DNA of 64,000 bases from UBA1479 sp038109305 (GCA_038109305.1 JAYNIR010000012.1:1-64000), one strand, 5' to 3'; positions 17,049-26,739 are shown, numbered from the stretch's first letter. Numbers and translations are program-made. Notes: generated by a model not told the origin, from the sequence alone.

Positions 17049-18482
17049 TCAGCCCCGCTTGTAGTCGTCCTCCAGACGTTGGATGTCGTCTTCCTCGAGA
17101 TAATCGCCGACCTGAACCTCGATCAACTGCAGGTCCTGTTCGCCCCTGTTCTCCAGGCGGTGGACCATCCCCGGCAGGATATAGGTAGACTGATCCGGTT
17201 GCAGGGTCATGACGTCGTCGTCGCGGGTTACGGTGGCGACGCCTTCGACCACCACCCAATGCTCGGCCCGATGCTTGTGGGTCTGAAGCGACAGGCGCCC
17301 GCCGGGTTTGACCGTCAGACGCTTGACCTTGAAACGGGCACCCCGATCGATATCCGTGTAGCTGCCCCAAGGCCGGTTGACCCGCGGGTGGCTGTCGGTG
17401 ACGGCCCGCCCTTGCGATCTCAACGCCTCGACCAGACCCCTGACCTCGGTCGAACGCGCCCGCGGGGCGACGAACACCGCATCGCCAGCGGCGACGACGC
17501 ACATTTCCTCCAGCCCGATACCCGCCACCAGCGTCCCCGGCGCGGATCGGATGTAGGAACGCCGGCTGTCCACGACGGTTGCATCGCCGAACAGAACATT
17601 GCCGTCCGCGTCCTTGTCGCCCAATTCCCAAAGCGCTTCCCAGGCGCCGACGTCGCTCCATCCAAGGTCGGCCGGCACGATGGCGGCGCGGGCGGTTTTC
17701 TCCATGACCGCATAGTCGATGGAATCGGCGGGCGAACGCGCGAACGCCTTTTCGTCGAGGCGCAGAAAATCAAGGTCTTCGCGCCGGTCCGCGACCGCCC
17801 CCCGGCAGGCGTCGAGCATCGCCGGGTTGAGGCGCCCGAATTCGGCCAGAAAGGCGTCGGCCCGAAACAGAAACATGCCGCTGTTCCAGAAATATCCGCC
17901 TTCGGCAAGATACCCGGCGGCGGTTTGCGCGTCGGGTTTTTCGACAAACCGGTCGATCTCGAACGCCCTCGGCGCGCCGGCGATCTGGGCTCCCATTTTG
18001 ATGTATCCGTATTCCGGCGACGGCCGGTCGGGCGTCATCCCGAAGGTCACGAGGCGGCCGTCCCGGGCCACGGCGGCGGCGGCGGCAACGGCGGCGTGAA
18101 AAGCCTGCTGGTCGCCGATCACATGGTCCGACGGCAGCACGATCATCAACGCTGTGGCGTCAGTTTCTGCGATCAGCAGCGCGGCGGCGGCGATCGCCGG
18201 GGCGGTGTTTCGGCCGACCGGCTCCAATAGGATACGGGCACCGTGCGCGGCAATGGCCTGCACCTGTTCGGCGACGGTAAACCGATGAGAATCGTTGGCG
18301 ACCACCACGGGCGTGGCATAGCAGCCGTCGCCAGCAAACCGCAGGACCGTCTCCTGTAACAGCGTCCGATCGCCGGTCAGCGCCTGGAGCTGCTTCGGAT
18401 GATGCGCGCGCGATAGCGGCCAAAGCCGCGTTCCCGTCCCGCCGGAGAGGATCACCGGATGGATGACCGGCAAGTCAGGCAT
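17049..18482 (-). CDS. manC: Mannose-1-phosphate guanylyltransferase / mannose-6-phosphate isomerase
   Basis: 477 aa, bifunctional type. The nucleotidyltransferase domain (1-~340) begins HPVILSGGTGTRLWPLSR with HHPKQ behind it and carries MIVLPSDHVIGD and FVEKPD. The C-terminal cupin isomerase domain (~360-477) has RPWGSYTDID, GGRLSLQTHKHRAEHW (metal-binding His) and YILPGMVHRLEN. It supplies GDP-mannose from fructose-6-P/mannose-1-P for Gmd and Fcl. Its ATG lies inside the end of fcl (8-nt overlap), so gmd, fcl and manC form one operon. Confidence 0.93.
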   Translation of the reverse strand: MPDLPVIHPVILSGGTGTRLWPLSRAHHPKQLQALTGDRTLLQETVLRFAGDGCYATPVVVANDSHRFTVAEQVQAIAAHGARILLEPVGRNTAPAIAAAALLIAETDATALMIVLPSDHVIGDQQAFHAAVAAAAAVARDGRLVTFGMTPDRPSPEYGYIKMGAQIAGAPRAFEIDRFVEKPDAQTAAGYLAEGGYFWNSGMFLFRADAFLAEFGRLNPAMLDACRGAVADRREDLDFLRLDEKAFARSPADSIDYAVMEKTARAAIVPADLGWSDVGAWEALWELGDKDADGNVLFGDATVVDSRRSYIRSAPGTLVAGIGLEEMCVVAAGDAVFVAPRARSTEVRGLVEALRSQGRAVTDSHPRVNRPWGSYTDIDRGARFKVKRLTVKPGGRLSLQTHKHRAEHWVVVEGVATVTRDDDVMTLQPDQSTYILPGMVHRLENRGEQDLQLIEVQVGDYLEEDDIQRLEDDYKRG

Positions 18483-19434
18483 CGGCCCGCCCCGCCACGT
18501 TTTCTAGATACCAGGCATAGGTGTGCGCCAAGCCGTCTTTTAGCGAACACCCCCCCTGCCAACCCAGCGCCTTAAGGCGGGAGGAATCCATAAGCTTCCG
18601 GGGCGCGCCGTCGGGCTTCGATGCGTCATACCGATACCGCCCGGCGAAGCCGACCACCTCGCCGATGGTGTCGGCAAGTTGCTTGATCGTTACTTCTTCC
18701 TGGGTGCCGACATTGACATGCTCGGCGTCGGAATACATCCGCATAAGGAACACCAATGCATCGGCCAGATCGTCCACATGCATAAATTCGCGAAGCGGTT
18801 TTCCCGTGCCCCAGATTTCAACCTCGGCCGCGCCCGTTGTTTTCGCGTCGTGCGTCTTCATCAGCAGCGCTGGCGCGACGTGGCTTGATTCCAGATCAAA
18901 ACGATCACCCGGGCCGTACAGGTTAGTCGGCATGGCCGATATAAAATCCCGGCCGTGCTGGCGCCGATAGGCCTGGCACAGTTTGATCCCAGCGATCTTG
19001 GCCACCGCGTACCATTCATTCGTCGGCTCCAACGGTCCGGTCAGAAGCGCGTCTTCCGCCATCGGCTGTTCAGCAAGCCTGGGATAGATGCAGCTTGAGC
19101 CCAGAAACATCAGTTTTTCAATGCCCCGCACATGGGCCGCGTGGATAATATTCGCCGCGATCATTATGTTGTCGTACAAAAATTCCGCAGGACGGCTGTC
19201 GTTGGCGTAAATGCCGCCGACGGTCGCGGCGGCGACGAAAACCGCATCGGGCTTGTGCGCCGCCATCCAGGCTTCGATCTCCGCCTGACGCCTCAGGTCC
19301 ACGGCGTCGCGGCTAGCAGTCAGAATTTCGCAATCCTCCCGCTGCAGCCGGCGGACCAGCGCCGCGCCGACCATCCCCCGGTGGCCCGCCACCCAAACGC
19401 GTTTTCCGGCAAGCTCGAACGTGTCGCCGATCAA
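18475..19434 (-). CDS. fcl: GDP-L-fucose synthase
   Basis: 319-aa extended short-chain dehydrogenase. It begins AGKRVWVAGHRGMVGAALVRRL with the Fcl-specific GxRGMVG loop, has FLGSSCIYPRLAEQPM (catalytic Ser/Cys region), EWYAVAKIAGIKLCQAY with the YxxxK pair, and PTNLYGPGDRFDLESSHVAPAL. It converts GDP-4-keto-6-deoxymannose to GDP-L-fucose using NADPH. It overlaps gmd by 4 nt upstream and manC by 8 nt downstream. Confidence 0.95.
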   Translation of the reverse strand: MIGDTFELAGKRVWVAGHRGMVGAALVRRLQREDCEILTASRDAVDLRRQAEIEAWMAAHKPDAVFVAAATVGGIYANDSRPAEFLYDNIMIAANIIHAAHVRGIEKLMFLGSSCIYPRLAEQPMAEDALLTGPLEPTNEWYAVAKIAGIKLCQAYRRQHGRDFISAMPTNLYGPGDRFDLESSHVAPALLMKTHDAKTTGAAEVEIWGTGKPLREFMHVDDLADALVFLMRMYSDAEHVNVGTQEEVTIKQLADTIGEVVGFAGRYRYDASKPDGAPRKLMDSSRLKALGWQGGCSLKDGLAHTYAWYLENVAGRADA

Positions 19435-20492
19435 GGCCGTTGTCCATTCAAATCTCGGACGAGGGCTTCGCGGTCGGCATCGACCATCTCCGCGACCAGG
19501 TCCCGAAACGGGGTCGAGTGGGTCCAGCCGAGCACGTCTCGGGCCTTCGACGGATCGCCCAACAGAAGATCGACCTCGGTCGGCCGGAAATAGCGCGGAT
19601 CAACCTCAATCAGAACGCGGCTGTCGGCGGCAGAAACACCTTTTTCGCCCCGGCCCTCTCCCTGCCAGCGGATCGTCATGCCGGCGTGGGCGAATGCCAG
19701 TTCGACGAACTCGCGGACGCTGTGGGTTTCGCCGGTGGCGAGAACGAAATCATCGGGCGCGTCCTGCTGCAGGATCCGCCACATACCCTCGACGTAATCC
19801 CGGGCATGGCCCCAATCGCGCTTGGCGTCCAGGTTTCCCAAGTAAAGCTTGTCCTGGACCCCGGCCGCGATGGCGGCGGCGGCGCGGGTGATCTTTCGCG
19901 TCACAAAGGTTTCGCCCCGCGTCGGTCCCTCGTGATTGAAAAGAATGCCGTTCGCGGCATACATACCATAGGCCTCGCGGTAATTGCGGGTGATCCAGTA
20001 GGCGTAAAGCTTCGCCGCCGCATAGGGGCTTCGGGGCTGAAACGGCGATTCTTCGTTCTGCGGCGCGGGAGCGTTGCCGTAGAGCTCGGACGTCGATGCC
20101 TGATAAAACCGGGCGGTTTTTTCCATGCCGAGGATACGGATGGCCTCAAGCAGCCGGAGGGTGCCAAGCGCGTCCGCGTTGGCGGTGTATTCCGGCGTTT
20201 CGAAACTCACCTGCACGTGGCTTTGCGCCGCCAGATTGTAGATTTCCGTCGGCCGGACTTCCTGAATTAGGCGGATCAGGTTGGTCGCGTCGGTCATATC
20301 CCCGTAATGCATGAAAAACGAAACGCCGGTCTCGTGAGGATCTTCGTACAGATGATCGACCCGGGCGGTGTTGAACGACGAGGACCGGCGCTTGACTCCA
20401 TGCACCGTATAGCCCTTGGCGAGCAGCAGTTCGGCCAGCAGCGCGCCATCCTGGCCGGTGATGCCGGTGATCAACGCAGTTTTGTCAGCCAC
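19431..20492 (-). CDS. gmd: GDP-mannose 4,6-dehydratase
   Basis: 353 aa. The NADP-binding start is ALITGITGQDGALLAELLL, followed by HGVKRRSSSFNTARVDHLY, AAQSHVQVSFETPEY and the active site STSELYGNAPAPQNE ... SPYAAAKLYAYW with the YxxxK pair. It makes GDP-4-keto-6-deoxymannose. The conserved NHESPRRGETFVTRK region reads NHEGPTRGETFVTRK here, a mild departure not at a known catalytic residue. First gene of the fucose operon. Confidence 0.95.
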   Translation of the reverse strand: MADKTALITGITGQDGALLAELLLAKGYTVHGVKRRSSSFNTARVDHLYEDPHETGVSFFMHYGDMTDATNLIRLIQEVRPTEIYNLAAQSHVQVSFETPEYTANADALGTLRLLEAIRILGMEKTARFYQASTSELYGNAPAPQNEESPFQPRSPYAAAKLYAYWITRNYREAYGMYAANGILFNHEGPTRGETFVTRKITRAAAAIAAGVQDKLYLGNLDAKRDWGHARDYVEGMWRILQQDAPDDFVLATGETHSVREFVELAFAHAGMTIRWQGEGRGEKGVSAADSRVLIEVDPRYFRPTEVDLLLGDPSKARDVLGWTHSTPFRDLVAEMVDADREALVRDLNGQRP

Positions 20493-20565
20493 CCCTTCGG
20501 CTCCCTCCTATGCGACCTTGCCAGTATGCGGGAACCCGCCCCGGTTTGCACGCGGGCGATCGGCC

Positions 20566-23247
20566 TTAGCGATTTTCCGTGACCGACACGTTATCGGCCA
20601 GCGCCGCCTGCGCCGCCGCCAGGCGCGCGATCGGCACCCGGTAGGGCGAACACGATACATAGGTCAGCCCGACCCGGTGACAGAACGCGACCGAGGCCGG
20701 ATCGCCGCCGTGCTCCCCACAAATGCCGAGCTTGATGTCCGGGCGCGTCTTGCGCCCCCGTTCGACGCCGATTTCTACCAGTTCGCCGACGCCGGTCTGG
20801 TCGATCGACATGAAGGGATCGACCTCAAGCACACCCTGGCGCTGATAGACATCAAGGAAATGCCCGGCATCGTCCCTGGAAAAGCCGTAGGTCGTCTGCG
20901 TCAGGTCGTTAGTCCCGAACGAGAAAAATTCCGCCTCTTCGGCGATTTCGTCAGCGATCAGGCACGCCCGCGGCAGTTCGATCATCGTGCCGACAGCGTA
21001 TTTAAGCTCGATCCCCTGTTCTTCCATCACTGCCTTGGCCATGCGGTCGATGATTTCCTTCTGCATTTCGAATTCCTTCTTGATGCAGACCAAGGGCACC
21101 ATGACCTCGGGGAACGCCTGTTTGCCTTCCTTCTGGATTTCGGCCTGCGCCTCGAAGATGGCGCGGGCCTGCATTTCGCAGATTTCCGGGTAGGTGATGG
21201 CGAGCCGGCAACCGCGATGGCCCAGCATCGGGTTGGCTTCGTCCAGTTCGGCGCGGCGGACGCGCACGTCCTCCATGGTCACTCCGGCGGCCTTGGCGAC
21301 ATCTTCCATTTCCTCCGCAGTATGTGGCAGGAACTCGTTCAACGGGGGGTCAAGCAGGCGGATGGTGATCGGCAGGCCGTCCATGATGTGGAACAGCTCG
21401 AGAAAATCCTGGCGCTGATGCGGCAGCAGGTCGTCCAGCGCCTTGCGGCGCTCTTCTTCGCTCCGGGCGAGGATCATCCGGCGCATGTGGACGATGCGGT
21501 GCGGATCGAAAAACATGTGCTCGGTGCGCGACAGGCCGATCCCTTCGGCGCCGAACTTCTTGGCGGTCAACGCGTCAAGCGGCGTTTCCGCATTGGCGCG
21601 GACACCGATCACCTTGACCTTGTCGACCCATTCCATGAGCCTGCCGAAATCGCCGGTCAGTTCCGGCTGAACCATCGGCACCTCGCCGGCCATGATTTCG
21701 CCGGTCGAACCGTCAAGCGTGATGACCTCTCCTTCGTTCAGCATATGGCCCATGGCGTGAAGGGTCTTGGTCTTGTAATCGATCCGCAGGTCCCCCGCGC
21801 CGGAAATGCAGGGCGTGCCCATGCCGCGGGCGACCACGGCGGCGTGGCTGGTCATGCCGCCGCGCGTGGTCAGAATGCCTTCCGACACGTGCATGCCGGC
21901 GATGTCTTCGGGCGACGTTTCGGTGCGGCAGAGAATGACCTTTTCGCCCTTTTCGACCCAGACTTCCGCGTCTTCGGCAGAAAACACAATCTTGCCCGTG
22001 GCGGCGCCCGGCGAAGCCGGAAGCCCCCGGCCGATCAACGTCTTTTCCGTGTTGGCTTCGAGCGTCGGGTGAAGTAGCTGGTCCAACTGCGCCGGGTTGA
22101 CGCGGCCAACGGCCTCTTCTTCCGTGATCAGTCCTTCGTCGACCATGTCGACGGCGATCTTAAGCGCCGCCTTGGCGGTGCGCTTACCCGACCGGGTCTG
22201 GAGCATCCACAGGCGCGAGCGCTCGATGGTGAACTCCATGTCCTGCATGTCCTTGTAGTGGCGTTCCAACTTGTCGCGGACCGCGACCAGTTCCTTGAAC
22301 ACCTTAGGCATGACCATTTCCAAGGACAGCGCGGTGCTTTCCTGGTTTTCGCGTTCGAACTCGGTGAGCGGCTGCGGCGTCCGGATGCCGGCGACCACGT
22401 CTTCGCCCTGCGCATTGATCAGGTATTCGCCGTAAAAATGACTGTCGCCGGTGGACGGGTTGCGGGTGAAGCACACGCCCGTCGCACAATCGTCGCCCAT
22501 GTTACCGAACACCATGGCCTGAACGTTGACCGCCGTGCCCCATTCGGCCGGGATATCGTGCAGCCGCCGGTAGGTCACCGCCCGCGCGTTCATCCAGCTT
22601 GAAAACACCGCGCCGATTGCGCCCCAAAGCTGCGCTTCCGGGTCCTGCGGGAATTCCTCGCCCAGTTCGTCCAGCACCAGTTTCTTGAAATCCTTGACCA
22701 CGGCGCGCCAATCGTCGCCGGTCATATCCGTGTCCAGCGTCTTGCCCAGCCGATCCTTGTGGTCTTCCAGGCAGTCTACGAAGTTGTGGTGCTCGACACC
22801 CAAAACGACGTCGCCGTACATCTGAATAAACCGGCGGTAACTGTCGAAAGCGAAGCGGTCGTCGCCGCTTTCCTTCGCAAGGCCTTCGACCGTTTCGTCG
22901 TTGAGCCCCAGGTTCAGGATCGTATCCATCATCCCCGGCATGGATGCCCGGGCGCCCGAGCGGACGGAAACCAGCAGCGGTGCCTTGGCCGAGCCGAACT
23001 TGCGCCCAACCTCCGCCTCGATCTGGGTCAGCGCGCCCTTGACCGCGGCCTTCAGATCCGTCGGATAGGTTTTGCCGTTGGTGTAGTAATAGGTACAGAC
23101 CTCGGTCGTGATGGTGAACCCCGGCGGAACGGTCAGCCCCAACCCGGCCATTTCCGCCAGGTTCGCGCCCTTGCCGCCCAGGAGTTCCTTCATCCCGGCG
23201 TCGCCTTCGGCTTTGCCTTCTCCGAAGCTGTAGACCCATTTTGTCAT
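20566..23247 (-). CDS. ppdK: Pyruvate, phosphate dikinase
   Basis: 893 aa, full length. The N-terminal ATP-grasp domain starts KWVYSFGEGKAEGDAGMKEL with GGKGANLAEM. The swivelling phospho-His domain has GGMTSHAAVVARGMG, His being the phosphorylated residue. The TIM-barrel domain has the PEP site GLSRTEHMFF and the C-terminal LGICGEHGGDPASVAF. It reversibly makes PEP from pyruvate, ATP and Pi, allowing gluconeogenesis or PPi-linked glycolysis. It starts 7 nt after the glyS stop and is probably transcribed with glyQS. Confidence 0.96.
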   Translation of the reverse strand: MTKWVYSFGEGKAEGDAGMKELLGGKGANLAEMAGLGLTVPPGFTITTEVCTYYYTNGKTYPTDLKAAVKGALTQIEAEVGRKFGSAKAPLLVSVRSGARASMPGMMDTILNLGLNDETVEGLAKESGDDRFAFDSYRRFIQMYGDVVLGVEHHNFVDCLEDHKDRLGKTLDTDMTGDDWRAVVKDFKKLVLDELGEEFPQDPEAQLWGAIGAVFSSWMNARAVTYRRLHDIPAEWGTAVNVQAMVFGNMGDDCATGVCFTRNPSTGDSHFYGEYLINAQGEDVVAGIRTPQPLTEFERENQESTALSLEMVMPKVFKELVAVRDKLERHYKDMQDMEFTIERSRLWMLQTRSGKRTAKAALKIAVDMVDEGLITEEEAVGRVNPAQLDQLLHPTLEANTEKTLIGRGLPASPGAATGKIVFSAEDAEVWVEKGEKVILCRTETSPEDIAGMHVSEGILTTRGGMTSHAAVVARGMGTPCISGAGDLRIDYKTKTLHAMGHMLNEGEVITLDGSTGEIMAGEVPMVQPELTGDFGRLMEWVDKVKVIGVRANAETPLDALTAKKFGAEGIGLSRTEHMFFDPHRIVHMRRMILARSEEERRKALDDLLPHQRQDFLELFHIMDGLPITIRLLDPPLNEFLPHTAEEMEDVAKAAGVTMEDVRVRRAELDEANPMLGHRGCRLAITYPEICEMQARAIFEAQAEIQKEGKQAFPEVMVPLVCIKKEFEMQKEIIDRMAKAVMEEQGIELKYAVGTMIELPRACLIADEIAEEAEFFSFGTNDLTQTTYGFSRDDAGHFLDVYQRQGVLEVDPFMSIDQTGVGELVEIGVERGRKTRPDIKLGICGEHGGDPASVAFCHRVGLTYVSCSPYRVPIARLAAAQAALADNVSVTENR

Positions 23248-23254
23248 GTACTCG

Positions 23255-25399
23255 TCATCCTTCGATTTTGGAGAAATCGGCGACGCTTTCGAGCGCCCCG
23301 CGGATCATAGATAATAGTTTCAAACGGTTTTCCCGAAGCTTGGGGTCGTCCGCGTTGACCGTTACGTTGTCGAAAAACGCGTCGACGGGCGCGCGCAGGC
23401 CGGCAAGCGCCGCCATGGCGTCGGTGAATTTTTCCTGCCCGATCAGGCCGTCGATGTTCGGCCCCGCTTTGTTAAGCACATTGAACAAGGCTTTTTCATC
23501 GGCTTCGGCCAAGAGCGCTTCATCGGGCGCAGCGGCGTAGGATGCGCTGTCTTTCTTTTCCTCGATCTTCAAGATGTTCGCGGCGCGGCGATAGGCGGTC
23601 AACAGATTGCCGCCGTCTTCGGTGCCGAGAAATTCCGTCAGCGCGTCGACCCGCGCCAGCAACCGGACCAGATCGTCTTCCCCGCCTAGCGCGAAGATGG
23701 CATCGATATGGTCGTGCTGCACACCCTTTTCGCGTAGGTGCACCTTTAACCGATCGGCGAAGAAGGCCATGAGGTCGCTAGCAACCTCAGTAATCGTCGA
23801 CAGCGCTGCGATTTCTTTTATTTGGAAACTACCAGCTGAAGCTTTTTCTTCTTTTCCGATGCTGTACCGGATCGATCCTTTATCTATTGGATCTTCAAAT
23901 AGCGAATACGCCTGACTGAACGCGCCCATTAGGTTCAGCCGAAGGCTGTTCTCGATAATCAGCCGAATGACGCCGAGGGCCGCACGGCGCAGTGCATAGG
24001 GATCTTTGGAACCGGTTGGTTTTTCGTCGATGGCCCAAAAGCCGACCAGGGTGTCGATTTTATCCGCTAAGGCGACCGCAACCGATACCGGCGCCTTCGG
24101 ACAGGCGTCGCCCGGGCCCTGCGGTGCATAGTGTTCGGCGATGGCATCGGCGACCGCGTCGTCCTTGCCGTCGTGGCGAGCGTAATAGCCGCCCATGAGG
24201 CCCTGTAGTTCAGGGAATTCACCGACCATGCCGGTCGACAGGTCTGCCTTGGCAAGCTGCGCAGCCTCTTTGCAATTTGCCGCGTCAGCACCGCAGGCAT
24301 TGGCCAATTCGGCGGCCAGCGCCTGCATCCGTTCGGCCTTTTCGAACAGCGTGCCGAGCTTCGCGTGAAACACCCGATCCTTCAGCGCGTCCACGCGGCT
24401 TTCCAGTTTTTCGTTGCGGTCCTGGTCCCAGAAAAACTTAGCGTCGGCTAAGCGCGCGCGCAGGACCCGCTCGTTCCCGGCGATGACCTGACGACCGCCG
24501 TCGGCGGTTTCCCGGTTGGCGACGACGACGAACTTAGGCGCCAGCCGGCCGACCTTGTCCGTGGTCGAAAAATATTTCTGATGCGCCCGCATGGAGGTTG
24601 TCAGCACCTCCGGCGGCAGGCCCATGAACGCCTTGTCGATGGTGCCCATCAGCACCACCGGCCATTCGACCAGGCCGGCAACATCGTCCAACAGCCCCTG
24701 GTCTTCCTTGAGCATCACGCTTTCTTTTTTACACAGCTCCGCCGCCTGTTCGGCGATCAATGCCATGCGGTCATTGCGGCTGATGACGACCTTCGCCGCC
24801 TTCAAGGATTTTTCGTAGTCGGCAAAATCGGACACGTCGATGTCGGCATCCGACATGAACGGATGGCCCCAGGTCCGGATCCCGGCCTTGACGCCGGCGA
24901 ATTCGAAATTGACGCCTTCCTGGTCATAGATCGCAAGGATCGAATGCAGCGGCCGGACCCAGCGCGTCTTGCCGCGCCCCCAACGCATGGATTTCGGCCA
25001 CACAAAACCGTTCAGCGCATCGCCGATGATGTCCGGCAGCAGCAGCCGCGTCTTTTCCCCGGCCTTTTCGATTTTGGCGAAAAAGAACGTGCCCTTATCG
25101 GTTTCGCGTTCTTCAACCACCGTGTCCTTGCGCAGGCCTTTGCGAAAGCCTTCCTGCGCTTTGGCCGGCGCATCCGTGGGGGGACCGCGCCGTTCTTCCG
25201 ATACGTCCGGCTGCTTTTCCGGAATGCCGTCGATGGTCAGCGCCAGCCGCCTTGGCGTGACATAGGCCCGGGCCTCGGTGAACTCGAGCCCCGCCGCCTT
25301 AAGCCCGTTGGTCACGAGCCGTTTGAGATCATCCGCCGCGCGGGCCTGCATGCGGGCCGGGATTTCTTCCGACAAAAGTTCGAGGAGAAGCTCAGGCAT
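23255..25399 (-). CDS. glyS: Glycyl-tRNA synthetase beta subunit
   Basis: 714 aa. It starts MPELLLELLSEEIPARMQ, the fixed N-terminus of the family, and contains RRLALTIDGIPEKQ, SMRWGRGKTRWVRPLHSI and KDPYALRRAALGVIRLI near the HD/anticodon region. The subunit binds tRNA-Gly and, with GlyQ, charges it. The ATG at 25399 shares one base with the glyQ stop (TGATG), so translation is coupled. A patch around 23800-23960 is markedly more AT-rich than the rest, although the frame stays open. Confidence 0.95.
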   Translation of the reverse strand: MPELLLELLSEEIPARMQARAADDLKRLVTNGLKAAGLEFTEARAYVTPRRLALTIDGIPEKQPDVSEERRGPPTDAPAKAQEGFRKGLRKDTVVEERETDKGTFFFAKIEKAGEKTRLLLPDIIGDALNGFVWPKSMRWGRGKTRWVRPLHSILAIYDQEGVNFEFAGVKAGIRTWGHPFMSDADIDVSDFADYEKSLKAAKVVISRNDRMALIAEQAAELCKKESVMLKEDQGLLDDVAGLVEWPVVLMGTIDKAFMGLPPEVLTTSMRAHQKYFSTTDKVGRLAPKFVVVANRETADGGRQVIAGNERVLRARLADAKFFWDQDRNEKLESRVDALKDRVFHAKLGTLFEKAERMQALAAELANACGADAANCKEAAQLAKADLSTGMVGEFPELQGLMGGYYARHDGKDDAVADAIAEHYAPQGPGDACPKAPVSVAVALADKIDTLVGFWAIDEKPTGSKDPYALRRAALGVIRLIIENSLRLNLMGAFSQAYSLFEDPIDKGSIRYSIGKEEKASAGSFQIKEIAALSTITEVASDLMAFFADRLKVHLREKGVQHDHIDAIFALGGEDDLVRLLARVDALTEFLGTEDGGNLLTAYRRAANILKIEEKKDSASYAAAPDEALLAEADEKALFNVLNKAGPNIDGLIGQEKFTDAMAALAGLRAPVDAFFDNVTVNADDPKLRENRLKLLSMIRGALESVADFSKIEG

Positions 25400-26304
25400 C
25401 AGTCCGCCGCCTCCATCCCCTGGCTTTTCATCCACGCCGCCGCCGAGCCCTTGGCGAGATCGCGGACCCGCAGGATGAACGCCTGGCGTTCGGTAACGCT
25501 GATGACGCCGCGCGCGTCCAGAAGGTTAAATAGGTGCGACGCCTTCAAACACTGGTCATAGGCGGGCAGCGCCAGGCCGGCCTTAAGCAGCATGGCGCAT
25601 TCCTTTCCCGCGTCTTCAAAATGCCGGCGCAGCATGTCCGTCGTCGCATATTCGAAGTTGTGGGCGGAATATTCCTTTTCCGCCTGCAGGAACACGTCGC
25701 CATAAGATTTGCCACCGTCGTCCTTGGACCGGCCGTTCCAGTCCAGGTCATAGACGTTTTCGACCCCCTGGACGTACATGGCGAGCCGTTCAAGCCCGTA
25801 GGTGATTTCCACCGGCACGGGATCGCAGTCGAACCCGCCGACCTGCTGAAAATACGTGAACTGGGTCACTTCCATGCCGTCGCACCAGACTTCCCAGCCG
25901 AGCCCCCAGGCGCCGAGCGTCGGGCTTTCCCAGTCGTCTTCGACAAACCGGATGTCGTGGCTGTCCCGGTCGATTCCGATGGCGTAAAGGCTTTCCAGGT
26001 AAAGCTCCTGAATGTTCGTCGGCGACGGCTTCATCAGCACCTGAAACTGGTAATAGTGCTGCAATCGGTTGGGGTTTTCGCCGTAGCGCCCGTCGGTCGG
26101 GCGGCGGGACGGCTGCACATAGGCGCAGTTCCACACGTCGTCGGGCTTGCCCAGCGACCGCAGGGTCGTGGCCGGATGGAAGGTGCCAGCACCCACTTCC
26201 ATGTCATAGGGTTGCAAGATCACACAGCCCTGGTCCGCCCAAAACCGTTGCAGGATCAGGAACAGCGACTGAAAGCTGGGGCTATCGCCGGAGGGTTTCG
26301 CCAT
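25399..26304 (-). CDS. glyQ: Glycyl-tRNA synthetase alpha subunit
   Basis: 301 aa. The family start SFQSLFLILQRFWADQGCVI is followed by QPYDMEVGAGTFHPATTLRSLG, YVQPSRRPTDGRYGENPNR and GLGWEVWCDGMEVTQFTYFQQ, the class II catalytic core. With GlyS it forms the alpha2beta2 enzyme. It has its own promoter-like sequence 54-82 nt upstream and begins the glyQ-glyS-ppdK run. Confidence 0.96.
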   Translation of the reverse strand: MAKPSGDSPSFQSLFLILQRFWADQGCVILQPYDMEVGAGTFHPATTLRSLGKPDDVWNCAYVQPSRRPTDGRYGENPNRLQHYYQFQVLMKPSPTNIQELYLESLYAIGIDRDSHDIRFVEDDWESPTLGAWGLGWEVWCDGMEVTQFTYFQQVGGFDCDPVPVEITYGLERLAMYVQGVENVYDLDWNGRSKDDGGKSYGDVFLQAEKEYSAHNFEYATTDMLRRHFEDAGKECAMLLKAGLALPAYDQCLKASHLFNLLDARGVISVTERQAFILRVRDLAKGSAAAWMKSQGMEAAD

Positions 26305-26357
26305 GTGGCGGCTTCCAAGGGATTTGAGTGTGTCGGTCGTGCTTGTTGCAGTGCAAG

Positions 26358-26386
26358 AAAATAGGCGGTGGTGGTGGTGCGGTCAA
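26358..26386 (-). promoter_or_regulatory. Sigma70-type promoter of glyQS
   Basis: On the minus strand TTGACC (26381-26386) is followed by a 17-nt spacer made mostly of CCA repeats and TATTTT (26358-26363). The expected transcription start near 26350 leaves a leader of about 45 nt before the glyQ ATG. Confidence 0.6.
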
Positions 26387-26414
26387 GAAAACCAAGGGCT
26401 TTCGGGCCAAGATT

Positions 26415-26687
26415 TCAGCCCAGGTGGGGGCAGTCCGGTTTGCCGCAGTTTTTCGCGCCTTGGGCGGCGACAAAACTGCCGCAGGTGGAGCATTCGACCA
26501 TTTCCTCCACCTCCGGGGCGGAACCGCGGGCGACACCGGATTTCGCCTCTTCGCGCATCCGGCGCGCTTGTTCGCGGGCCAGTTCGTTCCGCCGCGCCTG
26601 AACCCGGCCGAGCCACTTGAAGCCATACCAGACTAGGGCGATGGCGGCGACGGTGAACAGCACCTTCTGGATGGAAAATCCGAACAT
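26415..26687 (-). CDS. Small membrane protein with C-terminal zinc ribbon
   Basis: 90 aa. One N-terminal transmembrane helix (IQKVLFTVAAIALVWYGFKWL, residues ~6-26) is followed by a charged, probably helical linker (~27-60) and a C-terminal Cys-rich knuckle: CSTCGSF, then NCGKPDCPHLG, giving up to four zinc ligands. The layout resembles small PP0621-like proteins, but I cannot assign it firmly. It lies between the SppA-like gene and glyQ on the same strand; function unknown. Confidence 0.7.
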   Translation of the reverse strand: MFGFSIQKVLFTVAAIALVWYGFKWLGRVQARRNELAREQARRMREEAKSGVARGSAPEVEEMVECSTCGSFVAAQGAKNCGKPDCPHLG

Positions 26688-26739
26688 GACGCTTTTTAGG
26701 GGGGGGTGGGCGGCGGGTCAAGCGGTCCGGCCGAGAGGT

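Noticed and set aside
17079..18230. 383-codon plus-strand ORF over manC
   Set aside because: It mirrors the manC codons and has no recognisable motif or ribosome site.
20416..22077. 553-codon plus-strand ORF
   Set aside because: It lies wholly antisense to ppdK. Its product is His/Arg/Gly-rich with no domain; long antisense ORFs are expected in high-GC DNA.
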